Part shown: positions 1-10,524 of the stretch, in pieces | How the letters are laid out: every line of letters begins with the position of its first letter | Position numbering within the stretch: the first letter of the stretch is position 1 | NCBI GenBank assembly: GCA_023333565.1 | Contig: JAJKFH010003937.1 | Location: 1,502,001 to 1,566,000, forward strand | DNA from: Puffinus mauretanicus | Lineage: Eukaryota > Chordata > Aves > Procellariiformes > Procellariidae | Direction: 5' to 3' | DNA length: 64,000 bases | Notes under the pieces: generated by a model | Told to the model about the DNA's origin: nothing | Seen by the model: only the letters and a program-made list of their open reading frames with translations | The model's database searches: none | Position numbers and translations under genes: made by a program

Positions 1-276
1 CTAAATACAGGGGAAGCCACATTTGGTTGCTGGTGGGATTTTGAAGTGTTGGATCCCTCAAAGGCCCATGCCTCGCCGAGGATCGTTGCTTGGTACAAGG
101 CACAGCAAATGATACGGCTTTCCGATCATTAGTCAGCGGTGACTTGTGCAACAGGCTGTCCTTCCATCATATTCTGACTTTCTCCACCCCCACACGTTTG
201 AGGCTCTGATCCACCTCTCCCCTCACAAAATTCAGTTACAGGGTAATTGAACGGAGGTGAGCAAACCACATCTGCA

Positions 277-312
277 GAGGATGAGGATGAGAATGAAGAT
301 GAGGAAGAGGGG
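277..312. repeat. GAT/GAG-rich simple repeat
   Basis: This is a purine-rich imperfect trinucleotide tract built from GAG, GAT and GAA triplets in tandem. It produces an acidic or serine-rich stretch in overlapping open frames on both strands, which explains the apparent short proteins here. No neighbouring sequence suggests a gene. It is best read as a degenerate microsatellite. Confidence 0.7.
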
Positions 313-1260
313 AACTCATCTCCCAGCTGCAGGGATGCATAAGCCCCAACACCCGTGGTGCTCCAAGCAGAGGTGGGAAGAGCAGAGATGTAGCAAGTGG
401 CCCACCTCTGGCCAAGTCCCATCTGTCCCCCAAAAGCTGCTGCTTCACAGGCAAGAGGGAAGCTTCCAGGGGAGTTTAGCCATAAGGACTCTGCGCTGAC
501 TCCACATTTGCTTTCCCATGGTACCTTCTCCATGACAAGTACCATGGCCATCGGCACTCTGCTGTGCATGTTTATATAGCCAAGCTGAGGGGAGGCTTAA
601 GAATAACGGACGGGAGAGCTATGGTATTTCAAAACACTTCAATGTCAATCCCAAATGATGTTTAATGAGGTTCCTGCTGTGAAACAATTTCCAAAGATGG
701 ATGTCTTAAGTTACAGGACACTCAATGTTTGGGTATAGGTCTCTAACAGAAGGACTCGAATCAATAAAAGAAACCACTTCACTACTCCCCATATAAAAAT
801 ACAAACACCAATTTAGCCCCTGAGTAAGCCCTTGAGATCCTATGTGAATTAATTGTTTAAGATCCTCTTATTGCCTGCTCCTTTCACAATTTCCGCCACT
901 TACAACACTAATTTCATAGAGTCGTCATGATTTTCATCACAGGGTTTCTGTTTAGCAAATAAAGCAACGCTCTCTCACTGATTGTCCCTTACCACTGCCC
1001 CTGATTTTCCACAAAAAGTCGAGGAGGGTAGTGTAAGTAGGCACTGGTCTATCAGAACTGCAGGAAGAGTGTAAAGTAAAACCAGCAGAGTGGCTCACGC
1101 CTTGCAGCCGAAGTGGCTTAACCAACTCAACCGTTCAGGTATCACAGAGAAAGCCAGGAGTTTAAAGATCAAGAAGGATATGATAATTTTCTGTAAAAAT
1201 CATCTGGGATAACCAGAAGAATTATCTGGGTGGAAGGGTAGTACAAGATCAAATGGAGAT

Positions 1261-1284
1261 ACATATACATATATATATATATAT
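1261..1284. repeat. (AT)n microsatellite
   Basis: This is alternating AT/AC dinucleotide sequence of about 24 bp, with an uninterrupted AT core of about 16 bp from about 1,269. It is probably length-polymorphic. Nothing functional is visible around it. Confidence 0.85.
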
Positions 1285-2310
1285 GTCTTGAATACATTTA
1301 AGTGTGGAATTAGAACGTCTCTAATCATCACGCTAAATTTTAGAAACCCTCCATCAAACACAGTGCTGGAAGAAGGAACCTAAACTGGTCTAAGATGGAT
1401 CTTGGCAGCTTTCTGGGTGGGACCTAGTAACAGAACAGAAGGAATCTTCAAGTTAGAAATTAAAGGCTTTGAAAGATGGTTTTCCCCACAAGGAACTGAA
1501 AGGAGATTTGTTGAGTAGTTGTTGATGAATTTTGATTGAACCATATTTAGGCTATTAATTAATTCTGTCCTTCTGACCACTGGTTGCTTGAAAGACCACA
1601 AGGACTTTTTGACTTGGAGGGATTTTGCTTGCCTTCTTCCAAATCAGCAGAGACTGGTCACACTTTGAGCTGGGATATTTGGAGAGGTGCGATGCCACCC
1701 CCACTTCTATTCAGAAATATTTTCAGGATGCTGATCGTGCAGACGGTCAAAGTTACCTGACCATCAGATCTCAGCTCAGGAAGGAGCATCCCTTCAGCTC
1801 TGCCTGGCAGGGACTGCCTGGGAGGGAGGGAGGTCCACGCTGAATATCAAATGGGCATCTCACACCACAGTTTCTCGGCTTTTGCAGGCATCCTGGAACA
1901 CTGCTATTGGCCTTGTCCTCTTCCTTTGGTGTGCTGGCATTTTAGTGGCTTTAAGTTTTTTTATACTGATCATAATGATTTTTTTCATAGGGCCTTAAAA
2001 AGCTCATAGAAAGTATAATTTCCAGCTTCTCTACATTCCACTGTAGGTGAAATTGCTTGCAGCAGACTAACCACTGAAAGACAAATGTTTTAATTACATC
2101 AGTTTTATGATGCATTTTATTTAAAAGAGTCTTTAATTTTCATTTGGCATCCACGAATTTTACTATTACATTGATCTTGCAAGATATAAGCAGCATTTGC
2201 AGGACCTCAGAATTTTAATTATCATCTGTTGCTCTATAGTCAAGACTGTTCTAAGACAGAACAAATCCAGGGGGAAAAGATACAAAGAAAGAGAAGAAAC
2301 ATTACATTAT

Positions 2311-2352
2311 CAAAAAAAACCAAAAAAAACAAAAAAAACCCAAACAAACCCA
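2311..2352. repeat. A/C-rich low-complexity tract
   Basis: Three A8 runs are separated by C or CC, followed by CCCAAACAAACCC. It could be a decayed poly(A) tail of an old retroposon, but no recognisable element body lies upstream and no flanking target-site duplication was seen. It is therefore called only as low complexity. Confidence 0.65.
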
Positions 2353-3927
2353 CAGCTACTTTAGCCATTATTTGCTTTTTTTCCTTTGGAGCTATTAATC
2401 TCTGCAGAGCTGTACCACCGTACTAATAAGTTTCTGGGAGAGGACTTGGCAAATCTGAAATGAATTCCAGGCGTCCGATAATGAAAAAGGCTGCAGGATC
2501 ATTTGCTTACCAGAAAAAAACCCACCTTTTAAAAAAAGCTGCTTAGAATAATTTGTTTTTAAAAAAGCCACAGAGAAGTCAGACCTGCCCTCAATGAGGT
2601 TAGACTGAACACTATTTATAGAATTTCCATAAGACTTTGTATGGGTTGCTAAAAGTTCATTGCAGGAGTAACTGCTCCTTTCAGCTTCCAGCCTTCTTAA
2701 CAATCTCAAGTTATTAAACTTTAGGAAAGAACAGGCTTTCACTTATTTTTGCAGTTTGCACTCTTCAAGCTTGACAAAGATGACACCATAATGTAAATTA
2801 CAAACTGCATATATAAAGCTCACAGCTCATTGACATCACTAAACCAGTATATTTTTATAAGATAAAATATAATTAAATGATTGTTTTCTAGGATCTTAAA
2901 TTGCTTATAGTTTGTTTGTTTAACACATAACTAAATTAAATTGTACCTTGTTGCGAGCAAAGCAGTATAAGCGTTTGAATGTGGGACAGAAGAGGGTCAA
3001 TGTTGGAAGATCTACATTTAAGAGTAGAGGCATGGTATTATATACCCTGCCATTGAAAATCTGTTGAAAGTCTGATTTCAAAACTCAGTATGGAAAGAAT
3101 TGACCTTGAGGTGCACCAAAGGAATAAGGAAAATAGGAAAATTGATAAAAGTTTGTCTCTCATCTTTGATGTGCGTAATTGGTAATTTTGCATTCTCCTG
3201 CTCTAATCTCTATTTACTCCATTTACATTCAAGGGCTCCTTCGCGTACTCTTACTGCCAATTTCAAACTGTTAATGCAATTCATACAACTACTTTATTGC
3301 TTTTATTTCTGGGCTGTATGAAGGCCAGTGATGTGAGCCCTTTAGGATTTGTACGTGTCTTCCTAGAAGACTTCAGAGATGCGCAATGTTTGATAAAGCG
3401 TAGCTTAGTTGTCATTTTCACTTCTAATAAAACAATTTGTGCTTTCAAAGTACATTTTAATTTTCACAACAGAGGCTTATTTTCGCTCTTGAGTTTTGAA
3501 TACAACATGCCAGAAACCCTGTGTTTTCATAATACCAGTTTAAAAACCCATACATTTTAAACATTTTTCAGCAACCAAGTGTGAAAAATTGAAGGAATCT
3601 GTTAACATATTGATTGCTTTGAGAACTGCTTTAAATTAGCTTTCTGTTCCTCTCCATATGGTTTTCCATTAAATTTAAATAAATTAAAGTTCAATTATCT
3701 GGAAGAGAGGTACAGAGTCCTCCTCAAGCTGCTGGATGAATTACCACCCAACCTTCTCTGTCAGGAATTCATCAGGACGTCTGCCTTTGGGTATTGTGGA
3801 TGCCACTGCAACCTACCATTTTCTCTTTTAGACAAGATTTCAACACAGGTGCCAAGCACACTTTCAGAAATAGCCCTGCGATTGGAAATGACTTTCTCTC
3901 TGCACTATTATGTGAGTCACGCCTGTT

Positions 3928-3944
3928 AAAAAAAAAAAAAAAAA
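3928..3944. repeat. Poly(A) run, 17 nt
   Basis: This is an uninterrupted run of 17 A residues. A second A-rich run (A5 G A12) lies at about 4,056-4,073. No retroposon body or target-site duplication was found next to either run, so a processed-pseudogene origin is not supported. Confidence 0.8.
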
Positions 3945-4079
3945 GGTTCATCAACTGGAGAGGTTCCGCGTTGACACACACAACAGTTTTCAGTCTGCAG
4001 AGATGCAGCAGACATAAACAGGAGGATATGCCACAGATGGCGTCTTTCATTCTGGAAAAAGAAAAAAAAAAAATTTAGC

Positions 4080-5110
4080 CTGTATCTGCCCGTTGGGTGC
4101 TCAGCATGCAGAGGAGGGGGAAGGAGAAGGGCAAACAGCACTCCCACTATTCACAAAATTGGGGTAAAACCAACCCATTCCCATCCAGTGTAGATTTGGG
4201 GTATACGCAGAGAAGGTGTTTTGCAAGAGCTTCAGAAGAACATCTGGAGGATACAGAGCGATGGGATGCCCTCTTTCAAAACACAGTTTGTCACCTATTT
4301 GCCCCACGTCCTTGCACGTCCTTCCAGCTCCAGCCCGTAGCACAGCAGCCCTGGCACCAGCCAGCTCGCGGGAAGCATGAGGAGCCGTTTGATCTCATGA
4401 AGAAAGACGGAAACATCATTCGAGATCTGTTGCTCTCGTTCTCTTTTTCTCTCTTCCTTACGCAGGAGAGCATAAAACAGATCCGTCTTACAGCTTCTGT
4501 CAGTAGTAGAGATGATCCCCGAAGACAAAACCTCCTTGTTATAGTCACTGCCTCAAAAGTCTCATTCGCCTCAGAAAAAAAAATGCAGCTGTGAAAAGCA
4601 TTATCAGAAGCATGAATAACATGGGTGCATGACCTATGAGAAAAACACTGTCTCGAGGGGCTGTAGGGCAAGCCCCATTTGCAGGTTGCCACCCTTGGTG
4701 GCAGCAAGCCCCGAGGCCGGGGTGATGGGCTGGTGGGGTAAGCTGAGCACGTGGGCTCCATGTTGGGATGAAGCTGGGCCATGCTGCCTGCTGTGAGCAA
4801 TGGGAAGGTGCAAGCTAGAAGGGCTTGGCTGTCTTTTGAAACTATTAGAGCGCCATAAAAATAGTAGCATAAAAATAGTGCCAGCAAAACAGGGCCGGCA
4901 ATAATTTTCACATAGTGGTTATCTCTATAGTATAGCTCTGTGGCTAAATAAAAGAAGAAGAAAACTGAATTAGGGAACACACACTGTGTGAGTATACCGT
5001 GTTGGAAATGAGGCGTGGTCTCTTTATGTAGAGGTGTTGTAGACATAGATATACCTATATTGTGCACACCTGACATATTACTTAATTTTTTACAAATCAC
5101 AGTGTATCGA
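4080..5110. other. Region open on both strands; gene status unproven
   Basis: The minus strand carries a 269-codon ATG-to-stop frame (4,291-5,100), and the plus strand carries a 165-codon frame (4,097-4,594) overlapping it. The minus-strand peptide has one strongly hydrophobic segment at about residues 64-87, which would be a single membrane span if translated. Its C-terminal half is rich in Ser, Cys and Arg and resembles no family I know. On the plus strand a strong polypyrimidine tract ends in an AG at 4,464-4,465. Neither frame has recognisable homology, so no CDS is called. Confidence 0.3.
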
Positions 5111-7885
5111 GCCTTTGTATGAACACAGAGTGAAATTTTTCAGGGTACGCAGAGGTGCAGACTGCTCAGCCCTGCGCTGCTGTGAAGTACCCATTTTCCT
5201 CCTCCCTCTGCCTAAAATGGGACGCTCAGCTTTAAAAGTCTGTGCCCTACGATAAAACTTAGCATACCTCCACCTCCTTGAGACTCACCTCCAGTGGCCC
5301 CAGGCTGGTTGTTCCTTTCACTGAAGGTGCCATTCATCCCTACCAGCGACTAAACAGTTTTACTATGTGAAAATACATTAAATGACTGAATTATTTGTTT
5401 TCAAACAACTCGCTGTGCAATCGCTCATTTGACAATGGGCCTTGCAATGTGCTCTGCACACGTGGCAGCTCTGAAGGAGCCCTTAGCAGACGGGGGTCAA
5501 TGAACAAAACAGCCCTTTTAGAGAGCCTTGGCATATTCACCCCCAAACAAACCACGGAGGCTATTGTCTATTGTGTCGGGACTCTGTGTTTGTATAAGAG
5601 GGAAATTATTCATAGTAATGGGTCTATCCAGTTCATAGTCTCCATTTTTAAAATTCCCACAGTATGCATTTATTTGAAGAGATAAGACAATTAGAGAGGT
5701 TTTAAACTGGCTTTTATAGGACTATTAAATTTCCCAATAGTGCCATAAAAATTAATAAAATCAACTGTTGCTATTGTACTAAAAAATAAACAGACCTAGC
5801 ATTAAGGGCTGGGGTTTTTTTCCCAAGGTTTTGTTGCTGCTGCTGTTTCTGTACAAACAAGTAAAAATTATTTTTGTTCCCCGGGATCAGTCTCACTCGC
5901 AGGAACAAGGCTGCAGCCCATACGCTCTCGGCTCTCCCCAAAGCCCAGCAGTGAGGATGGCCATGGAGTGTGGAGCAGGAGGAGACCCAAAGCCATGAGA
6001 ATGACCCAAAGCTCAGTGCTGCAATAGGCATACGTTGATCAGTCAGTCCATAAGTCACGATTAAATGACACTCAGCTTGGCTAACGTACAGCATCGCCAC
6101 TTCTGCCCGTCACAGCTACACGGATTTAAGTTGTGAAGGTGATTTATCCAGCTGGGATCCACGAGGTCTTAATGTCGAAGATGGGTTCACTGCTGTTCCC
6201 AAATATCTGTATTCACCGCTTCTCCTGCGCCACGTAGCATTATTTAAATTGGGTGGATGGCTGTGCGGAGATGGATGTTGGTCTTCCTGTGTACTCCTGA
6301 AAATGAAATTTTCCATTCCTGTAATATAGTGCTAAAAGTCTAACTCAGTCTTACAAAAGCAGCTCGGAGGTAGAAGCTGTCCAAATCATGCATTGCAAAT
6401 TCTCCATTACATTAGTCGGGAAAAAAATCCTTTCACGTTACCTCAGTCAAGCTGCTTTAATCAATAGTTATCAGTCATTTCATTTCCCTTGATAAGTGCT
6501 TCTTCCCCTGAAACCTTACTGCTTTCTACTACTGAGATGTTTTCAACCTGTACTTGGAGCAGAACTTATTCCCTCCAGTATAATTTTCATTTTAACCTTT
6601 CCTCAATGGCCTAGAAATAATAGATTGCTAAAATTACTTTAATAGATTGGAAATTTAAACCTCTTAGAGATAACCACCTAGGTGATGTTACAACTCAATG
6701 ATAAGGCAAAGAAAAACAAATCTTAAAGGTTACTGAACTAAGACTTACATTTTAAGGCTGCTGAAATACTGGGTATTGTTACGGCTCTGCAATTAAATAA
6801 CATTACCTAGTGTTACGGTTCCACGTGCTATTCAAAACCCTCTGGTCTGAAATTGCTTTCTTTAATGGTAACTCTGAGGGCAGTAATTACCGATGGAGGA
6901 AAACAAATATTTTCAATATTCCCCCGCGGCCTTCTCAATGCTTAAAGCACTCTGGTGCTCTCCATAACCTTCTGGGCACTGGAGGAGTCAGGGCTTTCAG
7001 TCAAAATCTTCAGGCTAATCATGTGTCTTCATCATTTGGAGTTGTGAATGTAAACCATGGCAACCTGTTTAAAAATTCTTGCAGCTTTGGTAACAACCAG
7101 AAAAATCTTTGTGAAATGGTGGAAATAATGGGGTTTTCCTTGCCTCTGTAGTACCCAAAGGACTGTTTCTTATAGACTATTTTCTAGAGAATTGCTGATT
7201 TCAGTCCTAACACCTCATCTGACCAGGTTCCCACCCCTGCTGTCTATGGTAGGATCCTAGCAACCTGATAGATTTTGTCTAATTGAGTTGAAATCTAAAA
7301 ATTATTATCCCACAATCCTATTTTTACAGTGGTCTGTGCATAACTGCGTGCATAATTCATTACAAAAAGGTGATCAATTTGGGCATTAGCCTTTAAATGA
7401 CCAGCAAGGCTGTAAACGAGGAGAGGACAAGACCAGAGGCAGAAAAGTGGCCGGGGGTGGGGGAGCGGCGATGCCCATGCTGGGGAAGGTGCTTCAGCCT
7501 CTTGCCCGTTCACAGCTCCGTCCTCGCCCAGGACTGAACAAGAACAGCCTCCCGCTCTAAGCGTGAAAACTGTACAGGCAGAGGCGTCAAGAGACGCAGT
7601 CTGGGGGGACATTTCCACCCTATTTTTTAAACGGAGGTTCGACACAGATTTATGCACACACACCCCCCAGATATGTGGGGCTAACAAATTGGTTTTGACC
7701 ACCTGCAAAGTCCTTGCATCTGCTTCCTGGACGTTTTGTCTGCTCCAAAAGATCTAATTTTGGTGGAGTCCAAGATGTTAAACTTCAGAATTAAACTATT
7801 TAATTCTGATACACAGAAAAGCTTTGAAGGTCATTTCTATAGCTTTTATAGTTTCTTCCGAGCCCCTTGCAGAGAGCTTCATGGT
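5111..7885. other. Non-coding stretch, nothing specific seen
   Basis: There is no recognisable gene, RNA or repeat. The sequence has short T-rich runs, a (CTG)4-like patch near 5,833-5,845 and a G-rich patch near 7,450-7,470. The open frames are short and appear in several overlapping frames, as expected by chance. Confidence 0.55.
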
Positions 7886-7951
7886 AAACAGGGCATATGG
7901 CTCCAGAAAGGTGACAAAAAGCATTCTCTATCAACATTCTTAGGCCTCTAA
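7886..7951 (+). repeat. Direct repeat, presumed source copy
   Basis: This 66-bp segment recurs at 9,016-9,081 in the same orientation, with 63 of 66 positions identical and three transitions (at 7,897, 7,925 and 7,939). This copy has no direct repeat at its edges, whereas the downstream copy does, so this is more likely the donor of the duplicated segment. No coding function is evident. Confidence 0.9.
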
Positions 7952-9008
7952 AATTGCTACAACCCATTTTGAAAATGGGATGCACAGAGCTGTGCGCTGT
8001 GATAAAAGCTTTACCTTTTACCCTGTGCCTAGGGCTGCATACGGCACTCACCGCTGTGCACCGCCCCGGTACCGCAGCCGTCCTCATGGCCCAGACTGCA
8101 CCCAGGGTAGTGATGTCCACCCTTTACATTCCCCAAAACCGAGGTGGACCCTTGGATGCAAACCTGATAACTTGCCCCTCTAAGAATAGGCTCAATTCTG
8201 GTTCCTTTAACTGCCATTCCTGGTGTATTGCAAATGCCTGACTTCTAATGGGCTACTCGTGGTGCAAAATACCTTCTAAAAATACCGGGTAATTTCAGTA
8301 CTTGGGCTGAAACAGCATGGTGCTAAAACCTTCCCTCTGCGTTGTGATTTTCACTGTTGCAACCAACAGCTACAAAGGCCCAGTAACAGCCTCCTGTACT
8401 TAGCATCTCTGTATTTATCTGCGTATCATTTATTTTTAGCCTGCTTTTCTCAGATGCTAGCAGGGAGATATTGCATTGTGCTGCACTGTGCTTTCCTTAT
8501 TTATCAGTCCTGGAAGCGTGGAAAATATCACTTCATTCAGTCCGCGTACTCCTCCAATGTAAATGCTTTAGCGTAGATATCCTAAAGGTTTTTTTTTCAG
8601 TTTCCATGTGATACTTATGACAAACTATTTCCAAGATTTCTCATCTCCATCAGCAGTTTTCAAATTACTTTCCTACTCAGGGAAACAGCGTTGCTCTAAA
8701 GAGAATAGAAAAAGAAGTACGCTTTGTTTTAAATATATTTGCTTCAATTTTTTTAAGAACCTACGAATTTGAGGTTATTAGTGACTATTTCTTCCAAACT
8801 TCCTCCCTGACACAAGATTAACAAAAAATGTTGCACTAATTAACCTCACGGGAACTACCTGAGAAGGAAAGACTAATTGTGCACAGCTTTTAAAGCAATC
8901 ACTTACAGTCATGCCAGAACAATTGTTTATCAGGGCAGGTTCCCACTTTCCCATCACTCTTCTCCATATGTCAACTGCAGAAAAGGTGCTCGGTGCAATA
9001 TCTATCTG
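7952..9008. other. Spacer between the two repeat copies
   Basis: This is about 1.06 kb of non-coding sequence. It has a T9 run near 8,588-8,596 and short overlapping open frames only. No other shared segment between the two flanks was noticed, so the duplication involves the 66-bp block alone. Confidence 0.55.
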
Positions 9009-9091
9009 GTACCCAAAACAGGGCATGTGGCTCCAGAAAGGTGACAAAAAGCATCCTCTATCAACATTTTTAGGCCTCTAAGTACCCAAAA
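9009..9091 (+). repeat. Inserted repeat copy with 10-bp flanking direct repeats
   Basis: The second copy of the 66-bp repeat lies here. The 63-bp segment 9,019-9,081 is bracketed by the identical 10-mer GTACCCAAAA at 9,009-9,018 and 9,082-9,091. The edges of the copied segment meet the 10-mers exactly, apart from three A residues shared by source and target. That is the layout expected when a DNA segment is inserted into a staggered break whose overhangs are then filled in. There is no poly(A) tail and no known transposon terminus. Confidence 0.8.
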
Positions 9092-10452
9092 ACAAAGTCA
9101 CGTGAGGTTTTTTCCTGACCCTAGAAGAGACAGCAACCGGTGTAGGATGACTGAGAGCTGGGGCTTCCCAATCCCATTAGGGTCCCCGTGCCGTAGGTGC
9201 TCCCTTTATGTTGCTGTGCAGCTGCAGAGCTCACCCACGCAGGTGGGGTTACGGCAGCACCTCAGCAAATATTTGAGATGATTCAAATGAGCTTCAGAAA
9301 CAAGCTGCTGTATCGTGGGTTGACCTCAGTAGAAATAAACTGTGAGTGACTGTATCATGCATATACCACATGGCATTAACTCATCACAGATGTGACAGGA
9401 GGATGGGAATTTTGCAGCGTGTTTTCTGCTTTCTGGACATCCTCAAGTTAATTAAAATGTCATTGAGATATTCATAGCATGATTCATGTTTTTAAAGTGA
9501 GTTTGGTGGGCCCGAATCCTTTCCAGGAGAAAGCTTAGCTGTTACCTGTGCTAATCCCTCCTCCGTTTGGGATCGGCTGCTGACCAGAGCTCACCAGACG
9601 GGCATGCTGCCGTGGTGCATCCAGGCACGGAGCCAACAACCGCGCTTTGTGCCAGCTCATCTTCTAGGCTGAAGAAGAGCTGCCAATGCTTCTGCATGGT
9701 GAAAATCCTGCCCAGTTGTAAATCACACAATCCCAGCTATCTGAACAAACACCAGTGGTATCTGATGACATCTGCTTGACAAATCCAACATGCTGGGTAT
9801 CTCATGCTTGACAACTTTACAAATGCTTTTGCAACCTGTGCTAATGGAAGGCTGTCAGTCATAACTCTCCTCCGTCTTTCACTCATATCAAATACTTGAC
9901 TTTATCATCAGTAATAGGGAATCAATTACTGCTCTGATGTGATCTACTCCAAAGTTGCCCCAGAAATGCCACTGTTACTAAACTGATTGCCTGGGCATGC
10001 CTCTAGTCCTAGAGCATTTATTTTAGCCTTGTCCTTAGCGCATAAAATTTACAAGCAGTGCAAGTAGACTCTCCAGTAAGTAAATTCTAGTTCAAGTAAG
10101 AAAAAAATATGTCTTGGGCCAGGATCCACCTACACTCTGAGCTGATCTTGAAACATCATTCTCATCAAGTTTTGGCACATAATGCAAATCCCTGTACGAT
10201 AGTTGCAGAATATCAGTCAGTATGGCTAAACAAACATTGGCAAAATTTCTCTTTTTCCTTCCACTATGTTTACCTCAGACATAAAAATAAATGCCTCTTA
10301 GCCTGCAGTGGAATATTGGAAAGGTAACAGAGCCTCCCATTGCACCGTTCAGCCGAAGGACAGTGATGGAAGAGTTTCCACTCTCATCACCGCTCTCCCG
10401 TTTCTTCCTCGGCTCCAGGACCGCTAACCCACTGCAAAGGCTGAGTTTTAAG
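9092..10452. other. Non-coding stretch, nothing specific seen
   Basis: This is moderately AT-rich sequence with short scattered open frames. No repeat family, RNA gene or splice-bounded frame was recognised. Confidence 0.55.
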
Positions 10453-10524
10453 GCATCACGTAAGTCCAACCACAGATGAATGTGCATCACCTAACAAGTC
10501 CAACAGCAGCTGAATGTGCATCAT
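10453..10524. repeat. Imperfect tandem duplication, 31-34 bp unit
   Basis: Two adjacent units start with GCATCAC at 10,453 and 10,484, share AAGTCCAAC and GAATGT, and are followed by a partial third unit (GCATCAT) at 10,518. The units differ by small substitutions and a 3-bp length change. It looks like an old slippage duplication with no visible function. Confidence 0.7.

Larger units (their letters stand above)
1..3900. other. Non-coding stretch, no gene seen
   Basis: This is AT-rich sequence with only short, overlapping, unrecognisable open frames on both strands. Besides the two simple repeats listed separately, the only structure seen is an A/C-rich low-complexity patch at about 2,311-2,352, made of A8 runs separated by one or two C residues. 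No splice-bounded frame and no known repeat family was recognised. Confidence 0.6.

Noticed and set aside
3928..4073. Poly(A) runs as tails of processed pseudogenes or SINEs
   Set aside because: There is no element body, no target-site duplication and no coding remnant next to either run.
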